Shown here in pieces: positions 27,088 to 36,302 of a stretch of DNA of 64,000 bases. Where the stretch lies: contig NZ_REFJ01000005.1 in assembly GCF_003688415.1 (NCBI RefSeq), positions 117,890 to 181,889 on the forward strand. Direction: 5' to 3'. Position 1 is the stretch's first letter; the number at the start of each line of letters is the position of its first letter. The DNA comes from Umboniibacter marinipuniceus. GTDB taxonomy: Bacteria; Pseudomonadota; Gammaproteobacteria; Pseudomonadales; DSM-25080. The notes beneath the pieces are model-generated. The model saw nothing but the letters and a program-made list of their open reading frames with translations. It searched no databases and was not told the origin of the DNA. The translations under genes were made by a program, and so were the position numbers.

Positions 27088-27501
27088 ATGATTTATTTAA
27101 CACCGCTATTGGGCGGAATAATGATTGGTGTAGCGGCTATGCTCATGTGGTATGGCTACGGCCGTATTATGGGTATGAGTTCTATTACATCGGGCGTGCT
27201 TTGGCAGCAGGCTGCGGAACGTCGTTGGCGGATTATTTTTATCGTTGCGGTAATCGCCGGTGCGTTTGCGGTGTCTAAATTCATGGGTGTGACAAGCTTC
27301 GCGCCCATTAAATCCGGTTGGATATGGCCGATCGCGGCGGGTCTCCTCGTAGGTTTCGGTACTGGAATAGGAAGTGGCTGTACCAGTGGTCATGGTATCT
27401 GTGGCATCGGCCGTTTCTCGTCGCGCTCAATTATTGCAACCTGTATTTTTATGGCGTCGGGTATCGCTACGGTATTCTTAGTTCGTGTATTAGGAGCCTG
27501 A
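27088..27501 (+). CDS. YeeE/YedE half-transporter, first subunit
   Basis: The protein has 137 residues with four likely membrane segments. GSGCTSGHGICGIGRFS (about 94-110) is the conserved cysteine signature of the YeeE/YedE (sulf_transp) family, whose characterised members bring thiosulfate into the cell through cysteine-based relay sites. Here the transporter is split into two short proteins, as in the PmpA/PmpB pairs found in BigR-regulated sulfide-detoxification operons. AGGA precedes the ATG. One base separates it from its partner gene. Confidence 0.88.
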   Translation: MIYLTPLLGGIMIGVAAMLMWYGYGRIMGMSSITSGVLWQQAAERRWRIIFIVAVIAGAFAVSKFMGVTSFAPIKSGWIWPIAAGLLVGFGTGIGSGCTSGHGICGIGRFSSRSIIATCIFMASGIATVFLVRVLGA

Positions 27502-27502
27502 T

Positions 27503-27910
27503 ATGAGATTGTTAATTGTAGCCCTGTCGGGCTTATTGTTTGGTGGCGGTCTAGCACTTTCTGGTATGACTAACCCTGTGAAGGTAGTTGGTTTTCTGGA
27601 TCTATTTGGACAGTGGGATCCTTCACTGATGTTCGTGATGGGCGGCGCGCTAGCCGTAACCATTCCGTTATTCTTTATGTCGAAGAAGGCACAGAGCACT
27701 TGGTTCGGTGATACCCTACAGTGGCCGTCGATGACCCAAATTGATCGCTCGTTGGTCAGTGGCGCGGTGCTATTTGGTGTTGGTTGGGGTATCTATGGAC
27801 TGTGTCCTGGCCCGGCCGTAGCCTCACTTTGGACGATGAACGAAGAACTGATTAGCTTTGTGGTGGCAATGGTCGCTGGCTTGTCGGTGGCTCATTTCAT
27901 AAAGAAATAG
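27503..27910 (+). CDS. YeeE/YedE half-transporter, second subunit
   Basis: The protein has 135 residues with about four membrane segments. GLALSGMTNPVKVVGFLD and GLCPGPAVASL are the signatures of the C-terminal half of YeeE/YedE. It starts one base after the stop of the first half, so the two form an operon and probably one channel. The substrate is likely a reduced sulfur compound. The SqrR/BigR-like regulator at 7520 is a possible controller, but no shared operator was found. Confidence 0.88.
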   Translation: MRLLIVALSGLLFGGGLALSGMTNPVKVVGFLDLFGQWDPSLMFVMGGALAVTIPLFFMSKKAQSTWFGDTLQWPSMTQIDRSLVSGAVLFGVGWGIYGLCPGPAVASLWTMNEELISFVVAMVAGLSVAHFIKK

Positions 27911-27958
27911 CGCAATGCATACTGAGTAGGGCGCGACCCTTCTCATGGTGAGCTGATT

Positions 27959-27992
27959 AAAAGCCGCTAAAACTTAGTTTTGGCGGCTTTTT
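27959..27992 (+). terminator. intrinsic terminator after YeeE/YedE pair
   Basis: AAAAGCCGC (27959-27967) pairs with GCGGCTTTT (27983-27991), with an inner AAAAC/GTTTT extension, and ends in a T-run. Confidence 0.85.
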
Positions 27993-28111
27993 AGTATGTT
28001 CAGCGTCTACCCAACAGCGTTTCAACTCGAGGACGCTAGTGCTTTGTAGCCGTTTCGCTTCACCTCTTACAGCACTTCTATCAGCATGTTTATTGGAACT
28101 TATCTTGGTAC

Positions 28112-28918
28112 CTAGCGCTTACGATGCTTTTTAATCAGGTCGTAAGCAGCTTGAATTTCCTGCGCTTTTTCGGTGGCAACTTTCACCATGTTTTCAGGTA
28201 GTCCTTTCGCCATGAGCTTGTCAGGGTGATACTCCTTCATTAGGTTTCTATAAACTTTCTTAATTTCGGCGTCCGTAGCGGAAGACTCAACGCCCAACGC
28301 ACGGTAGGCAGTATCGATGTCCTGTTGAGCAGTGTAGGTCTGGCTTGAGCGCTGGTACGAGCCACCTTGCTGCCGCCCTCGGAAGAAGTTGTGCTGAGCT
28401 TCCAGCATCATAATCAACTGCTGTAGCTGCATTGGCGACATACCAATGCCCTGAGCGATTCGCTGAACAACACGATTCTCAATGTCGTCCATATGGCCAT
28501 CGGCCATGCCCAAACTAATGAGAGAGACAATTAGAAACTGGCGCATCTGTCGACTTTGACCTGGACCCATTCGGAACGCGGTCAGGGTTGAGTCAAGGTT
28601 AAAGCTATCGCTGGCGCCAGACTTAAATAGTGCTATGGCTTCACGGCGTTTCTCAGTGCTGAGCCCCATGCGGGTCATCAGTGCTTCAGTTGTTTTGATC
28701 TCAGCCTCGGTGATTTGGCCATCCGCCTTTGCCAGGTGACCTAAGCACTGATATAGCGTTTGGAAGAAGACCTGCTGCATGGCTCCCTGTTGCTGGCGAT
28801 TCGCCATTGACGGGCTATCTTTGAACATCGCGTCAAAGAAGGCGCCAATGAAGAAACCAATAACAGCACCCGCCGGACCACCTATTAAGCCAATAACGGC
28901 ACCAATCCATTTACCCAA
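28112..28918 (-). CDS. djlA: DjlA, membrane-anchored DnaJ-like co-chaperone
   Basis: The protein has 268 residues. An N-terminal glycine-rich membrane segment (GAVIGLIGGPAGAVIGFFIGAFF) anchors it to the inner membrane. A TerB-like helical domain (about 50-165) with LAKADGQITEAE and LGMADGHMDDIE follows, and a C-terminal J-domain carries the HPD motif (231-233) that stimulates DnaK ATPase. Order and length match E. coli DjlA (271). It is a single gene, divergent from ogt. Confidence 0.95.
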   Translation of the reverse strand: MGKWIGAVIGLIGGPAGAVIGFFIGAFFDAMFKDSPSMANRQQQGAMQQVFFQTLYQCLGHLAKADGQITEAEIKTTEALMTRMGLSTEKRREAIALFKSGASDSFNLDSTLTAFRMGPGQSRQMRQFLIVSLISLGMADGHMDDIENRVVQRIAQGIGMSPMQLQQLIMMLEAQHNFFRGRQQGGSYQRSSQTYTAQQDIDTAYRALGVESSATDAEIKKVYRNLMKEYHPDKLMAKGLPENMVKVATEKAQEIQAAYDLIKKHRKR

Positions 28919-29027
28919 AACTCTACCTCATTCGTGAATATCGCTTGCGCAGATGATAACGGATAAACTATTTTACTGTAAGAGATAGCCGCGATTATCC
29001 TGAAAACAACGCAGAGGGAAGAAATCA

Positions 29028-29549
29028 GTGCAATCAATAGAGCTGCCCCATGGCGGTCTTATCAACTTTGAAGAGCGACCAGCGAAAAGAGCACAGCTAG
29101 CACATTTTAGCTTCCGACTTCCTATGGCAATGGTTCATGTTAGCCATGCTGAGGACGTGGTGGTGAGTATCGAACTTAGTGCTATCGGGGCTCCCGCTTC
29201 CAGTTTGACGCCACAGCAACGACGTATCGCACGTTCAATTGAAGAGTTGTGGCGTGGTAAACCCCAGAACTTGATATTGCAGGGGCCTCTTACGGAATTC
29301 TCGATGGCTGTTTGGCAGGCGCTTGTGGAACTGAGTCCGGGAAGTACTATCTCTTACACCACTCTCGCAGAGCGTGCAGGCAATCCTCGAGCAGCCAGAG
29401 CCGTGGCACGAGTCATGTCGCAAAATACCCAGGCATTGGTCTTACCCTGTCATCGAGTAATTGGTAAAAGTGGTGCATTAACGGGGTATCGATGGGGAGA
29501 AGATATCAAGGCTGCGCTGATTGAGTTCGAGAAACTGCAGTTGAGTTAA
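29028..29549 (+). CDS. ogt: methylated-DNA--protein-cysteine methyltransferase
   Basis: The protein has 173 residues from a GTG at 29028 with GAGGG upstream. The suicide DNA-repair enzyme takes alkyl groups from O6-methylguanine. Cys141 in LPCHRVIGKSGALTGYRWG is the acceptor. The preceding wing-helix (TISYTTLAERAGNPRAARAVARVMSQN) contains the arginine-finger region. It has no Ada regulatory domain, so it is Ogt/AdaB-type, constitutive rather than inducible in known cases. Confidence 0.93.
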   Translation: MQSIELPHGGLINFEERPAKRAQLAHFSFRLPMAMVHVSHAEDVVVSIELSAIGAPASSLTPQQRRIARSIEELWRGKPQNLILQGPLTEFSMAVWQALVELSPGSTISYTTLAERAGNPRAARAVARVMSQNTQALVLPCHRVIGKSGALTGYRWGEDIKAALIEFEKLQLS

Positions 29550-29623
29550 TCCAGCTTTCATGTGTAGTCGCTACCTGAAACTCTTCAATCTTCAGGTGGA
29601 GCTAGCACCGCTACTTAAGGTTT

Positions 29624-30301
29624 CTATTCTGCCGAAGAGAGCTCAATAGTCAAATCTTCCGCATGGATATCACGCTTTAGCTGAATCAAAAAATCGCGCA
29701 TATAGTTAGTCCTCCGCAGTGCTTCTCGCTTGGCCGATTCGGTGTTCATCGTCTTGCCGATGTGCAGCAATTTGGTAAAGAAGTGATCGACGGTATATTT
29801 TAAGTCCTCAGGACTCCGATGTTCACAAAGCGGGTCAGAGGGTTCATAGAGCGTCCTGCCAATAGCGCCTCCCACAAGCATACAGCGAGCCACGCCTACT
29901 GCTCCTAAGGCATCCATTCTGTCGGCGTCTTGAACAATCTTTGCTTCGAGCGAACGAGGCGGAATGTTGGCGCTGAAACTGTGAGCGATAATCGCGTGCT
30001 CGATGGCCGGAATCAGGGTCTTGCTATAATTTAATCGCTTTAGCGCTTCCCGAGCTTTTTCCGCGGCAAGCTTCGAGGCAATTGGCCTATCGGGACTGTT
30101 CTTGGCGACCGCGACACTGTCATGAAACCAAGCCGCTGGGACGACGATATTAAGATCGGCGCACTCGGCAGTTGCCAAATTCTTTGCCATACTGACAACC
30201 CGCTCAATGTGAGCAAAGTCGTGAGCTGGATCGGCGCTTTCAATGCTGCTAATTATTGTAGTGAATGCGGGTTCGAATGCTTGCCAGTAGTTTGGACTCA
30301 T
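29624..30301 (-). CDS. HD-domain phosphohydrolase (YedJ-like)
   Basis: The protein has 225 residues. The metal-binding HD motifs are visible in order: HDFAHIERV (about 27-35), WFHDS (about 58-62), and DADRMDALG (about 128-136). The family hydrolyses phosphate esters, often nucleotides; the substrate of this one is unknown. It is on the minus strand downstream of the PII gene, about 80 nt away. Confidence 0.87.
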   Translation of the reverse strand: MSPNYWQAFEPAFTTIISSIESADPAHDFAHIERVVSMAKNLATAECADLNIVVPAAWFHDSVAVAKNSPDRPIASKLAAEKAREALKRLNYSKTLIPAIEHAIIAHSFSANIPPRSLEAKIVQDADRMDALGAVGVARCMLVGGAIGRTLYEPSDPLCEHRSPEDLKYTVDHFFTKLLHIGKTMNTESAKREALRRTNYMRDFLIQLKRDIHAEDLTIELSSAE

Positions 30302-30381
30302 TGGTATTCTCTTAAGAGTAATATCGGCGGTAAAACGCTGAGTATGGCCTGAATTGCGCGAATACTAGACGACATGTCTAT

Positions 30382-30744
<363 letters not shown>

Positions 30745-30898
30745 TTAAGTTGACCTTAGTCTAACAAAAATTAAACAAACAAAAACGGTTAGTTTGCAAT
30801 GCCTAGATAGAGCTAATGGTAGCATTTCCCTTGTTAGGAGGCACTTTAGTGTGGTTTTATGGTACTGAAGGAAAGACTCTAAAAATAACGGATAAAGC

Positions 30899-32875
30899 AT
30901 GCTAAGAGAATGGAAACTCTTTGCGGTGTGTTTGCTATCGGCAGTATCTATAGCCTCAGCGCAGGGTGAAAGCTTAGAGCGAGACGTCGATGCCCCTCAG
31001 TGGTTCGAGGGAGAGATAGTTGATATCGCGAATTCAGCCGCCGAATTACCACGCGAACGGGTTCGGGCTTATATTGAGTATCAGCTCTCTAAATCAACCT
31101 TTAGTGAAACTGAAAGAATACAGCTCGCTTTACTTCAATCCTATTATCATGTCAGTGATGCTCGATATTTGGATGCGTTGGCGATATTAGATGAAGCGCC
31201 ACAGGTAGAGGTCGTAGGTGTCCCCACGGTTATTGAGTTTTATCTTCAGCGCGGAATTGTCAATCAACTTCATAATCAACTGTCCGAGGCCAACTGCCGC
31301 GATTTTGATCGGGCGTATGCCGTAGCGAAAAACGGTATTTACCCAGAGTTGTATGTGCGTGCTGCGGGCCGACATGTGAGTTGCTTGACCAATGATATTG
31401 GTCGAGAGAGCGAGGCGGTGTCAGTATTGGCCGAGGCAATGGAGGTTGCATCTCGAACAGAGATTGATAAGGCAATCGTCATTGACCTTCTCGTTTCCTT
31501 GGGTGAGATTAACCAGCGTCTTTATGACCACCAAACCACTCAAGCTATTTTTACTCAGGGCTTACAGTTAGCTCAGTCAGAAGCGCTACTTCAGCATGAA
31601 TTCGATATGTTGTTTAACTTAACGGTTGAATCCTTCTTTGTACGCGATGAGATCGCCTATCGAAGCTATTTAGATCAGCTTTGGTTGGTGGGTGGTGCAA
31701 ACCGTTATGCCGATTTCGACTTCTTTTGTTGGTATCTAGAGGGCTTGTATTTTAGTCCCTATCTAGTAAATGACCCTAGGAAGGCAGTAGAGGCCTATTT
31801 TCAGGCGGTACAGTTGAGGGACTCGACCTCGGAAACCTACTATTCAAATGATGCTGTTTTACAGTGGTTGCTAAGCAGAGCTTTAGCTGATGGTATTACT
31901 AGTATACGAGAAGAATTTATTGTCTTTATAGAGGAGCATCCGGAGTTCCTGGATTACGATTCAAGCGCGTCAATACTCAGCGATATTCTTTCTGATGATT
32001 ATGAAAGCATCCTATTTTATACGGTAGCGCTGGAAAATCATTATGCCAACGCGATGTTTAAGCTAGCCGACCATGTCAGAGCCTACTCTGGCGAGGGTGT
32101 AGCCGAAGCTGGTGTTCGCTATCAGGCAGAGATCGCCCGCCAGCAGCTTGAGATCGAGCAGTTGAATAACGCCGCGACGCGTGCGGAGAGCACTAAAATG
32201 CGTTGGCAGAGGAATGTGGTATTTTCACTAGTTGGGTTTATGGTGTTATTGGTGAGCTACTTAATTTATTCCCGAAATAGATTTAGAGAGTTATCGCAAA
32301 CCGACGTGTTAACTGGGATTGCCAATCGCCGACGAGCGTATCGAGAGCTCGATAAAGCAATGCGCTCAATGGAAAGTGGCGAAGCAGCGTACGATGACCC
32401 TAGCGTTGGGCTAGCGGTACTGCTACTTGATGTGGACAAGTTTAAAACGGTTAACGATAACCTTGGTCATGATGCCGGCGATCGAGTTCTCAAAGAGCTC
32501 TCGCGTATTGCCAAACTGGCAATCCATCGGCGTGAATTAGTCGCGCGTTTCGGCGGTGAAGAGTTCTTTATCCTAATGCCACGAACTAACTTTGAAGCCG
32601 CCGTAGAAACCGCTGAGCGATTGCGCTTAATTATTTCCCAATCGGATGTGGGGATTGGCAGCCAGCGTGTTACGACGAGTGTCGGACTTGAATTTGTCGA
32701 TCGTTTAGACCTCCAAGCGGGGATGACGGCTGATGAAATTGTTAACCGGGCGGATAGGGCGCTTTACGATGCTAAGTCGTCGGGCCGAAATTGTGTAAGG
32801 TGGACCCAGAATGACGCAATTGACATTGAGTCCTTCAAGGCTACTCAGCATGAGGAAGATCAACGGACTGCTTAG
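30899..32875 (+). CDS. membrane diguanylate cyclase with periplasmic TPR-like sensor
   Basis: The protein has 658 residues. A signal peptide ends near ASAQ. A large helical periplasmic domain with TPR-like repeats follows (about 30-400), then a coiled-coil-like stretch (about 405-435), one membrane helix (about 438-458), and a cytoplasmic GGDEF domain with FGGEEF (about 550). TDVLTGIANRRRAY and DVDKFKTVNDNLGHDAGD are the standard substrate/metal motifs, so c-di-GMP synthesis is likely. The inhibitory I-site RxxD is replaced by HRRE, suggesting weak product inhibition. The sensed signal is unknown. A (TTAC)9 tract lies 41 bp after the stop. Confidence 0.92.
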   Translation: MLREWKLFAVCLLSAVSIASAQGESLERDVDAPQWFEGEIVDIANSAAELPRERVRAYIEYQLSKSTFSETERIQLALLQSYYHVSDARYLDALAILDEAPQVEVVGVPTVIEFYLQRGIVNQLHNQLSEANCRDFDRAYAVAKNGIYPELYVRAAGRHVSCLTNDIGRESEAVSVLAEAMEVASRTEIDKAIVIDLLVSLGEINQRLYDHQTTQAIFTQGLQLAQSEALLQHEFDMLFNLTVESFFVRDEIAYRSYLDQLWLVGGANRYADFDFFCWYLEGLYFSPYLVNDPRKAVEAYFQAVQLRDSTSETYYSNDAVLQWLLSRALADGITSIREEFIVFIEEHPEFLDYDSSASILSDILSDDYESILFYTVALENHYANAMFKLADHVRAYSGEGVAEAGVRYQAEIARQQLEIEQLNNAATRAESTKMRWQRNVVFSLVGFMVLLVSYLIYSRNRFRELSQTDVLTGIANRRRAYRELDKAMRSMESGEAAYDDPSVGLAVLLLDVDKFKTVNDNLGHDAGDRVLKELSRIAKLAIHRRELVARFGGEEFFILMPRTNFEAAVETAERLRLIISQSDVGIGSQRVTTSVGLEFVDRLDLQAGMTADEIVNRADRALYDAKSSGRNCVRWTQNDAIDIESFKATQHEEDQRTA

Positions 32876-32916
32876 TGGTGGACGGATGTCATTTAGAGAG
32901 GAAAAGTTTAGCTAAG

Positions 32917-32953
<37 letters not shown>

Positions 32954-33060
32954 AGCGCTTTCGCTGAGCTGCTCGTTAAAAATAGCTTGCGGTGCTAGTT
33001 AGCTGCGATTGCCGCTGAAGAACTCTCGCAAGTGGTTGAACCGCCGTACTCGGTACGGAT

Positions 33061-33118
33061 AAAAAAGTCACTTGGTTCTCAGTTCTTCACCGCTAGGGTG
33101 GACTAGGAACCAAATGAC
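33061..33118 (-). terminator. terminator downstream of sppA
   Basis: AGGAACCAAATGAC (33105-33118) pairs with GTCACTTGGTTCT (33067-33079) with few mismatches, and on the minus strand six U follow (complement of 33061-33066). The loop holds a further CACC/GGTG pairing. Confidence 0.75.
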
Positions 33119-33142
33119 GATTTATCTATTCTTCACCTTATT

Positions 33143-34948
33143 TTAAGGTTGTTCTGGGCAACCACCACAGCTTAAGTAGACATGACGTGGATCGTTGAGT
33201 TGATTGAGTTGAATTAACTGCTGCTGAAACGCATTCAGTAAACGCTCTGATGTTGTCATGGTGTAAGCTTCCGCCGATGAATTTTGTTTCATATCACGGA
33301 AAAATTGCTGGGTGGGTGTTAGCGGTTGCGTGACCAGAATAGTTTCATAGTCTTCAATTTCCGCCAGTGTGGCAGCATGATTGATAGCATCGTCTAAGCC
33401 GCCGAACTCATCAACTAAGCCGAGTTCTAGCGCTCGTGCTCCACTCCATACTCTACCCTGAGCAATTTCATTGATCTTCTCGGGAGTGCTATTTCTGCCC
33501 TGCGCAACGATTTCAAGGAATTGTGTATAGATATTCTCGATACTCAGCTGAATGGTGCGAGCCATTGGCTCGCTAATGCCATTGAGTGGATCGAATCCGC
33601 CCGCCATTGGCGTGGTCGCCACGCCGTCCGAATAGATTGCGTAGTCAGCGGCTAAACGGTCGAAGGTAGGTATTATGCCGAAAACTCCAATTGATCCCGT
33701 AATAGTCTGAGGATTGGCAAAGATATAGTCGGCACTGGTCGAAATCCAGTAGCCACCTGAGGCTGCTAAACCACCCATTGAAATGACCACGGGGATTCCT
33801 GCCTCGCGGGTAGCTACGACCTGCTCACGAATCACTTCCGATGCATTGGCTGAACCGCCCGGGCTATTAACTCGGAGGACTAAGGCATCAACTTCGTTGT
33901 CTTCACGAGCTCGACGAATGAGTTCTGCTGTTGAATCACCGCCGATCATACCTGGAGGTTGACGACCATCGACAATTTCACCTGAAGCTACGATAACCGC
34001 AATTTTCTGCTCTGAGTCTGAACTATCGAATAGGTTCTCCATCTGAAGCTGAGTACGGTAGTTCTTCCAAGAAACGCCGGGATCATCGCCCTCTTCATCG
34101 GCAAATTCAGCTAATCGAGCTAAGCGTTCTGTACGAGTCTTGATGCCGTCAACTAGACCGAGCTCAAGAGCCATTGAGGCAAAATGACCATCGTGGGCTG
34201 AAAGTGTTTCAGGGTAGTGATCTAACCAAGTATTGATGAAGCCGGTTTCGAGGTGGCGATTGCTTTCTACGACATTGGTGAAGTTACCCCAAAGATCACC
34301 CATCCATTGCTCAGCGTTTTCGCGAGCAGGGGCCGACATCGCGCCGCCCATAAAAGGCTCTACCGCCGATTTGTAAGTGCCAACTTTAAAAACGTGAACG
34401 TCAATGCCGTAGCGCTGGAGGAATTCGCCGAAGTAAGGTCGGTAGCTAGCTAGTCCCATCAAATCAACGCCGCCCATATCACCGATATAGATTTCATCTG
34501 CAAAGGAAGCTAGGTAGTAGGCCGATTGGCTGTAAGACTGTGAGGTAGAAATAATCGGCTTACCAGTCTCTTTAAAGCGGTTTAGTGCCTGGCCAATTTC
34601 ATCGAGCGAGGTGAAACTAGCTCCCATTCCCGATGGCAGCAATATCAGGCCTTTGACACGGTCGTCCTCCGCCGCCCGATCAATCGTATCGATGACGTCA
34701 AATAGCAGAATTTGTTGCGGTCCATCGTCTTGTAGCTGGGCTAGGATTTCATCGGAGACAATCTCCTGCTCTACGATTAGTCCATTTAAGGACAAACGGA
34801 CCACGCCCTGATCCTCAATGGTTTCAAGCTCATCCTGTTGGCTGGACGCAACCACGATGATAATCAAGACGCCGAAGAACAAAACGTTCAACAGGATAAT
34901 TCGGGAAATATTGAACGCCTTTCCTAGCGCAAGTAGAAATTGTTTCAT
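33143..34948 (-). CDS. sppA: signal peptide peptidase SppA, 67K type
   Basis: The protein has 601 residues. It is an inner-membrane serine protease that degrades cleaved signal peptides. It has one N-terminal membrane helix and two tandem S49 domains, as in E. coli SppA. The catalytic lysine of the first domain is in VGTYKSAVEPF, and the nucleophile serine of the second domain is in GGLAASGGYWIS. The C-terminus has several Cys (YLSCGGCPEQP), which is unusual. It is the last gene of a minus-strand cluster arsC-wrbA-DUF2069-sppA. Confidence 0.94.
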   Translation of the reverse strand: MKQFLLALGKAFNISRIILLNVLFFGVLIIIVVASSQQDELETIEDQGVVRLSLNGLIVEQEIVSDEILAQLQDDGPQQILLFDVIDTIDRAAEDDRVKGLILLPSGMGASFTSLDEIGQALNRFKETGKPIISTSQSYSQSAYYLASFADEIYIGDMGGVDLMGLASYRPYFGEFLQRYGIDVHVFKVGTYKSAVEPFMGGAMSAPARENAEQWMGDLWGNFTNVVESNRHLETGFINTWLDHYPETLSAHDGHFASMALELGLVDGIKTRTERLARLAEFADEEGDDPGVSWKNYRTQLQMENLFDSSDSEQKIAVIVASGEIVDGRQPPGMIGGDSTAELIRRAREDNEVDALVLRVNSPGGSANASEVIREQVVATREAGIPVVISMGGLAASGGYWISTSADYIFANPQTITGSIGVFGIIPTFDRLAADYAIYSDGVATTPMAGGFDPLNGISEPMARTIQLSIENIYTQFLEIVAQGRNSTPEKINEIAQGRVWSGARALELGLVDEFGGLDDAINHAATLAEIEDYETILVTQPLTPTQQFFRDMKQNSSAEAYTMTTSERLLNAFQQQLIQLNQLNDPRHVYLSCGGCPEQP

Positions 34949-34960
34949 TCGATGAAATTC

Positions 34961-35329
34961 CTAGTCCTTGTGATTTGATGATTCAGCTTGATCTGCAATC
35001 GCCAGCGCTCTCGCTCTGAACATGGCACTGTTGAAAAGTATGACACAGCAAGCCAACGCTGCAAAATCCCAGAGTGTTGAGGCCGGTGAAAAGCTGCCTA
35101 ATGTTGCGCCTACAAAGTAGCCGAGTAATAGAAAGCATAGCCATATGAGTAGGCGCGGAGTCTCGTTGCTGATAGCTCTGTATAATAGCAACAGTGGCGC
35201 AACTCTTACTATCGCGACAATCCACTGAGTAGTGAGGGTCAGGTCCGAACTAAAGGTATCGGCAATTTGGGTGAAGATTAGCAGCAGATAAAAGCAGACT
35301 ATGACGCGGGGGTGAATTAGATACTTCAT
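34961..35329 (-). CDS. DUF2069 membrane protein
   Basis: The protein has 122 residues with about four hydrophobic helices (10-30, 37-50, 60-78, 85-105). The gene order arsC-wrbA-DUF2069 is common in gammaproteobacteria and the size fits. The start codon overlaps the wrbA stop by one base, so they are translationally linked. The function is unknown. Confidence 0.8.
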   Translation of the reverse strand: MKYLIHPRVIVCFYLLLIFTQIADTFSSDLTLTTQWIVAIVRVAPLLLLYRAISNETPRLLIWLCFLLLGYFVGATLGSFSPASTLWDFAALACCVILFNSAMFRARALAIADQAESSNHKD

Positions 35330-35931
35330 TATAGGCTTCTCTCTAATCGTTGAGCGAGTTGTCCAAGGCGCTTTCCGTAAGCGCGGGCAATGGCAATTTC
35401 ATCTGCCGTTAACGTAGTTGTTCCTTGCGAACCACTGACGTGAGACGGGCCGTAAGGCGTTCCTCCAGTGGAAGTTTGTCCGAGCTCTGCCACGCTGTAG
35501 GGGACGCCTGCCCAAATCATACCGTGATGAAGAAGTGGGATAGCCATGCTCATGAGAGTTGTTTCTTGTCCTCCATGAAGGCTTGCCGAGCTAGTAAAAA
35601 CGCCGAAGGGTTTATCAATCAGATCACCGCTGAGCCAGAGGTCAGAACTCCCATCGATAAAATATTTTAATGCCGCCGCCATATTGCCAAATCGGGTTGG
35701 GCTACCCAGTGCTAGGGCACTACAATCGCGGAGGTCCTGGTACTCGCAGTAGAGGTCTCCCTCATCGGGGACCGGCGAGCTCGTTGCCTCGGTGGTTGAG
35801 CTGACAGCTGGAACGGTACGAACGCGCGCGCTCATACCACTTGCTTCAATACCAAGTGCTATTTGCTCGGCAAGCGCTTTGACGGACCCACCAACCGAGT
35901 AATAGAGCACGAGAATGAAGGAGCTACTCAC
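35329..35931 (-). CDS. wrbA: NAD(P)H:quinone oxidoreductase, WrbA type
   Basis: The protein has 200 residues with a flavodoxin-like fold. The FMN phosphate loop is at the N-terminus (YYSVGGSVKALAEQIA), and GSPTRFGNMAAALKYFIDG and the TSSASLHGGQETT loop are WrbA signatures. It reduces quinones by two electrons and limits redox cycling. It overlaps arsC upstream by 4 nt and DUF2069 downstream by 1 nt. Confidence 0.94.
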   Translation of the reverse strand: MSSSFILVLYYSVGGSVKALAEQIALGIEASGMSARVRTVPAVSSTTEATSSPVPDEGDLYCEYQDLRDCSALALGSPTRFGNMAAALKYFIDGSSDLWLSGDLIDKPFGVFTSSASLHGGQETTLMSMAIPLLHHGMIWAGVPYSVAELGQTSTGGTPYGPSHVSGSQGTTTLTADEIAIARAYGKRLGQLAQRLERSL

Positions 35932-36272
35932 TTAAATAACTCCAAGACCTGCTCAGGGGGGCGACCAATCATTGCTCGCCCATTATGGCTAACAATTGGG
36001 CGTTCTATCAAAATTGGGTTCTCGACCATCGCCGCCAATAATTCGGCATCAGCGGTATCTGCCGATAAGCCAAGCGACTTATAGATTGCTTCGCCCTTGC
36101 GAAGTAGTTGATGAGCTGAGTAACCAAGTTGGTTGAGCAGGTCTGATAATTGCTCCCTGGACGGCGGTGTGTCCAAGTAACGAACGACATTGACGTTGAT
36201 TCCTTCATTGGTGAGGAGTTCTAGAGTCTGTCGTGACTTTGAGCATCGCGGATTGTGGTATATGGTTGTCAT
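35928..36272 (-). CDS. arsC: arsenate reductase, ArsC glutaredoxin-linked type
   Basis: The protein has 114 residues with a thioredoxin-like fold. The catalytic Cys10 is in YHNPRCSKSRQTLELL; the arginine triad is represented in ENPILIERPIV and in GRPPEQVL. E. coli ArsC reduces arsenate using glutaredoxin. This chromosomal copy in an arsC-wrbA-DUF2069 cluster with no arsB or arsR is often called ArsC/YfgD-like, and an arsenic role is not certain. Confidence 0.93.
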   Translation of the reverse strand: MTTIYHNPRCSKSRQTLELLTNEGINVNVVRYLDTPPSREQLSDLLNQLGYSAHQLLRKGEAIYKSLGLSADTADAELLAAMVENPILIERPIVSHNGRAMIGRPPEQVLELFK

Positions 36273-36302
36273 AATGACCTAATAACCTAGTGTGAACTGT
36301 TA

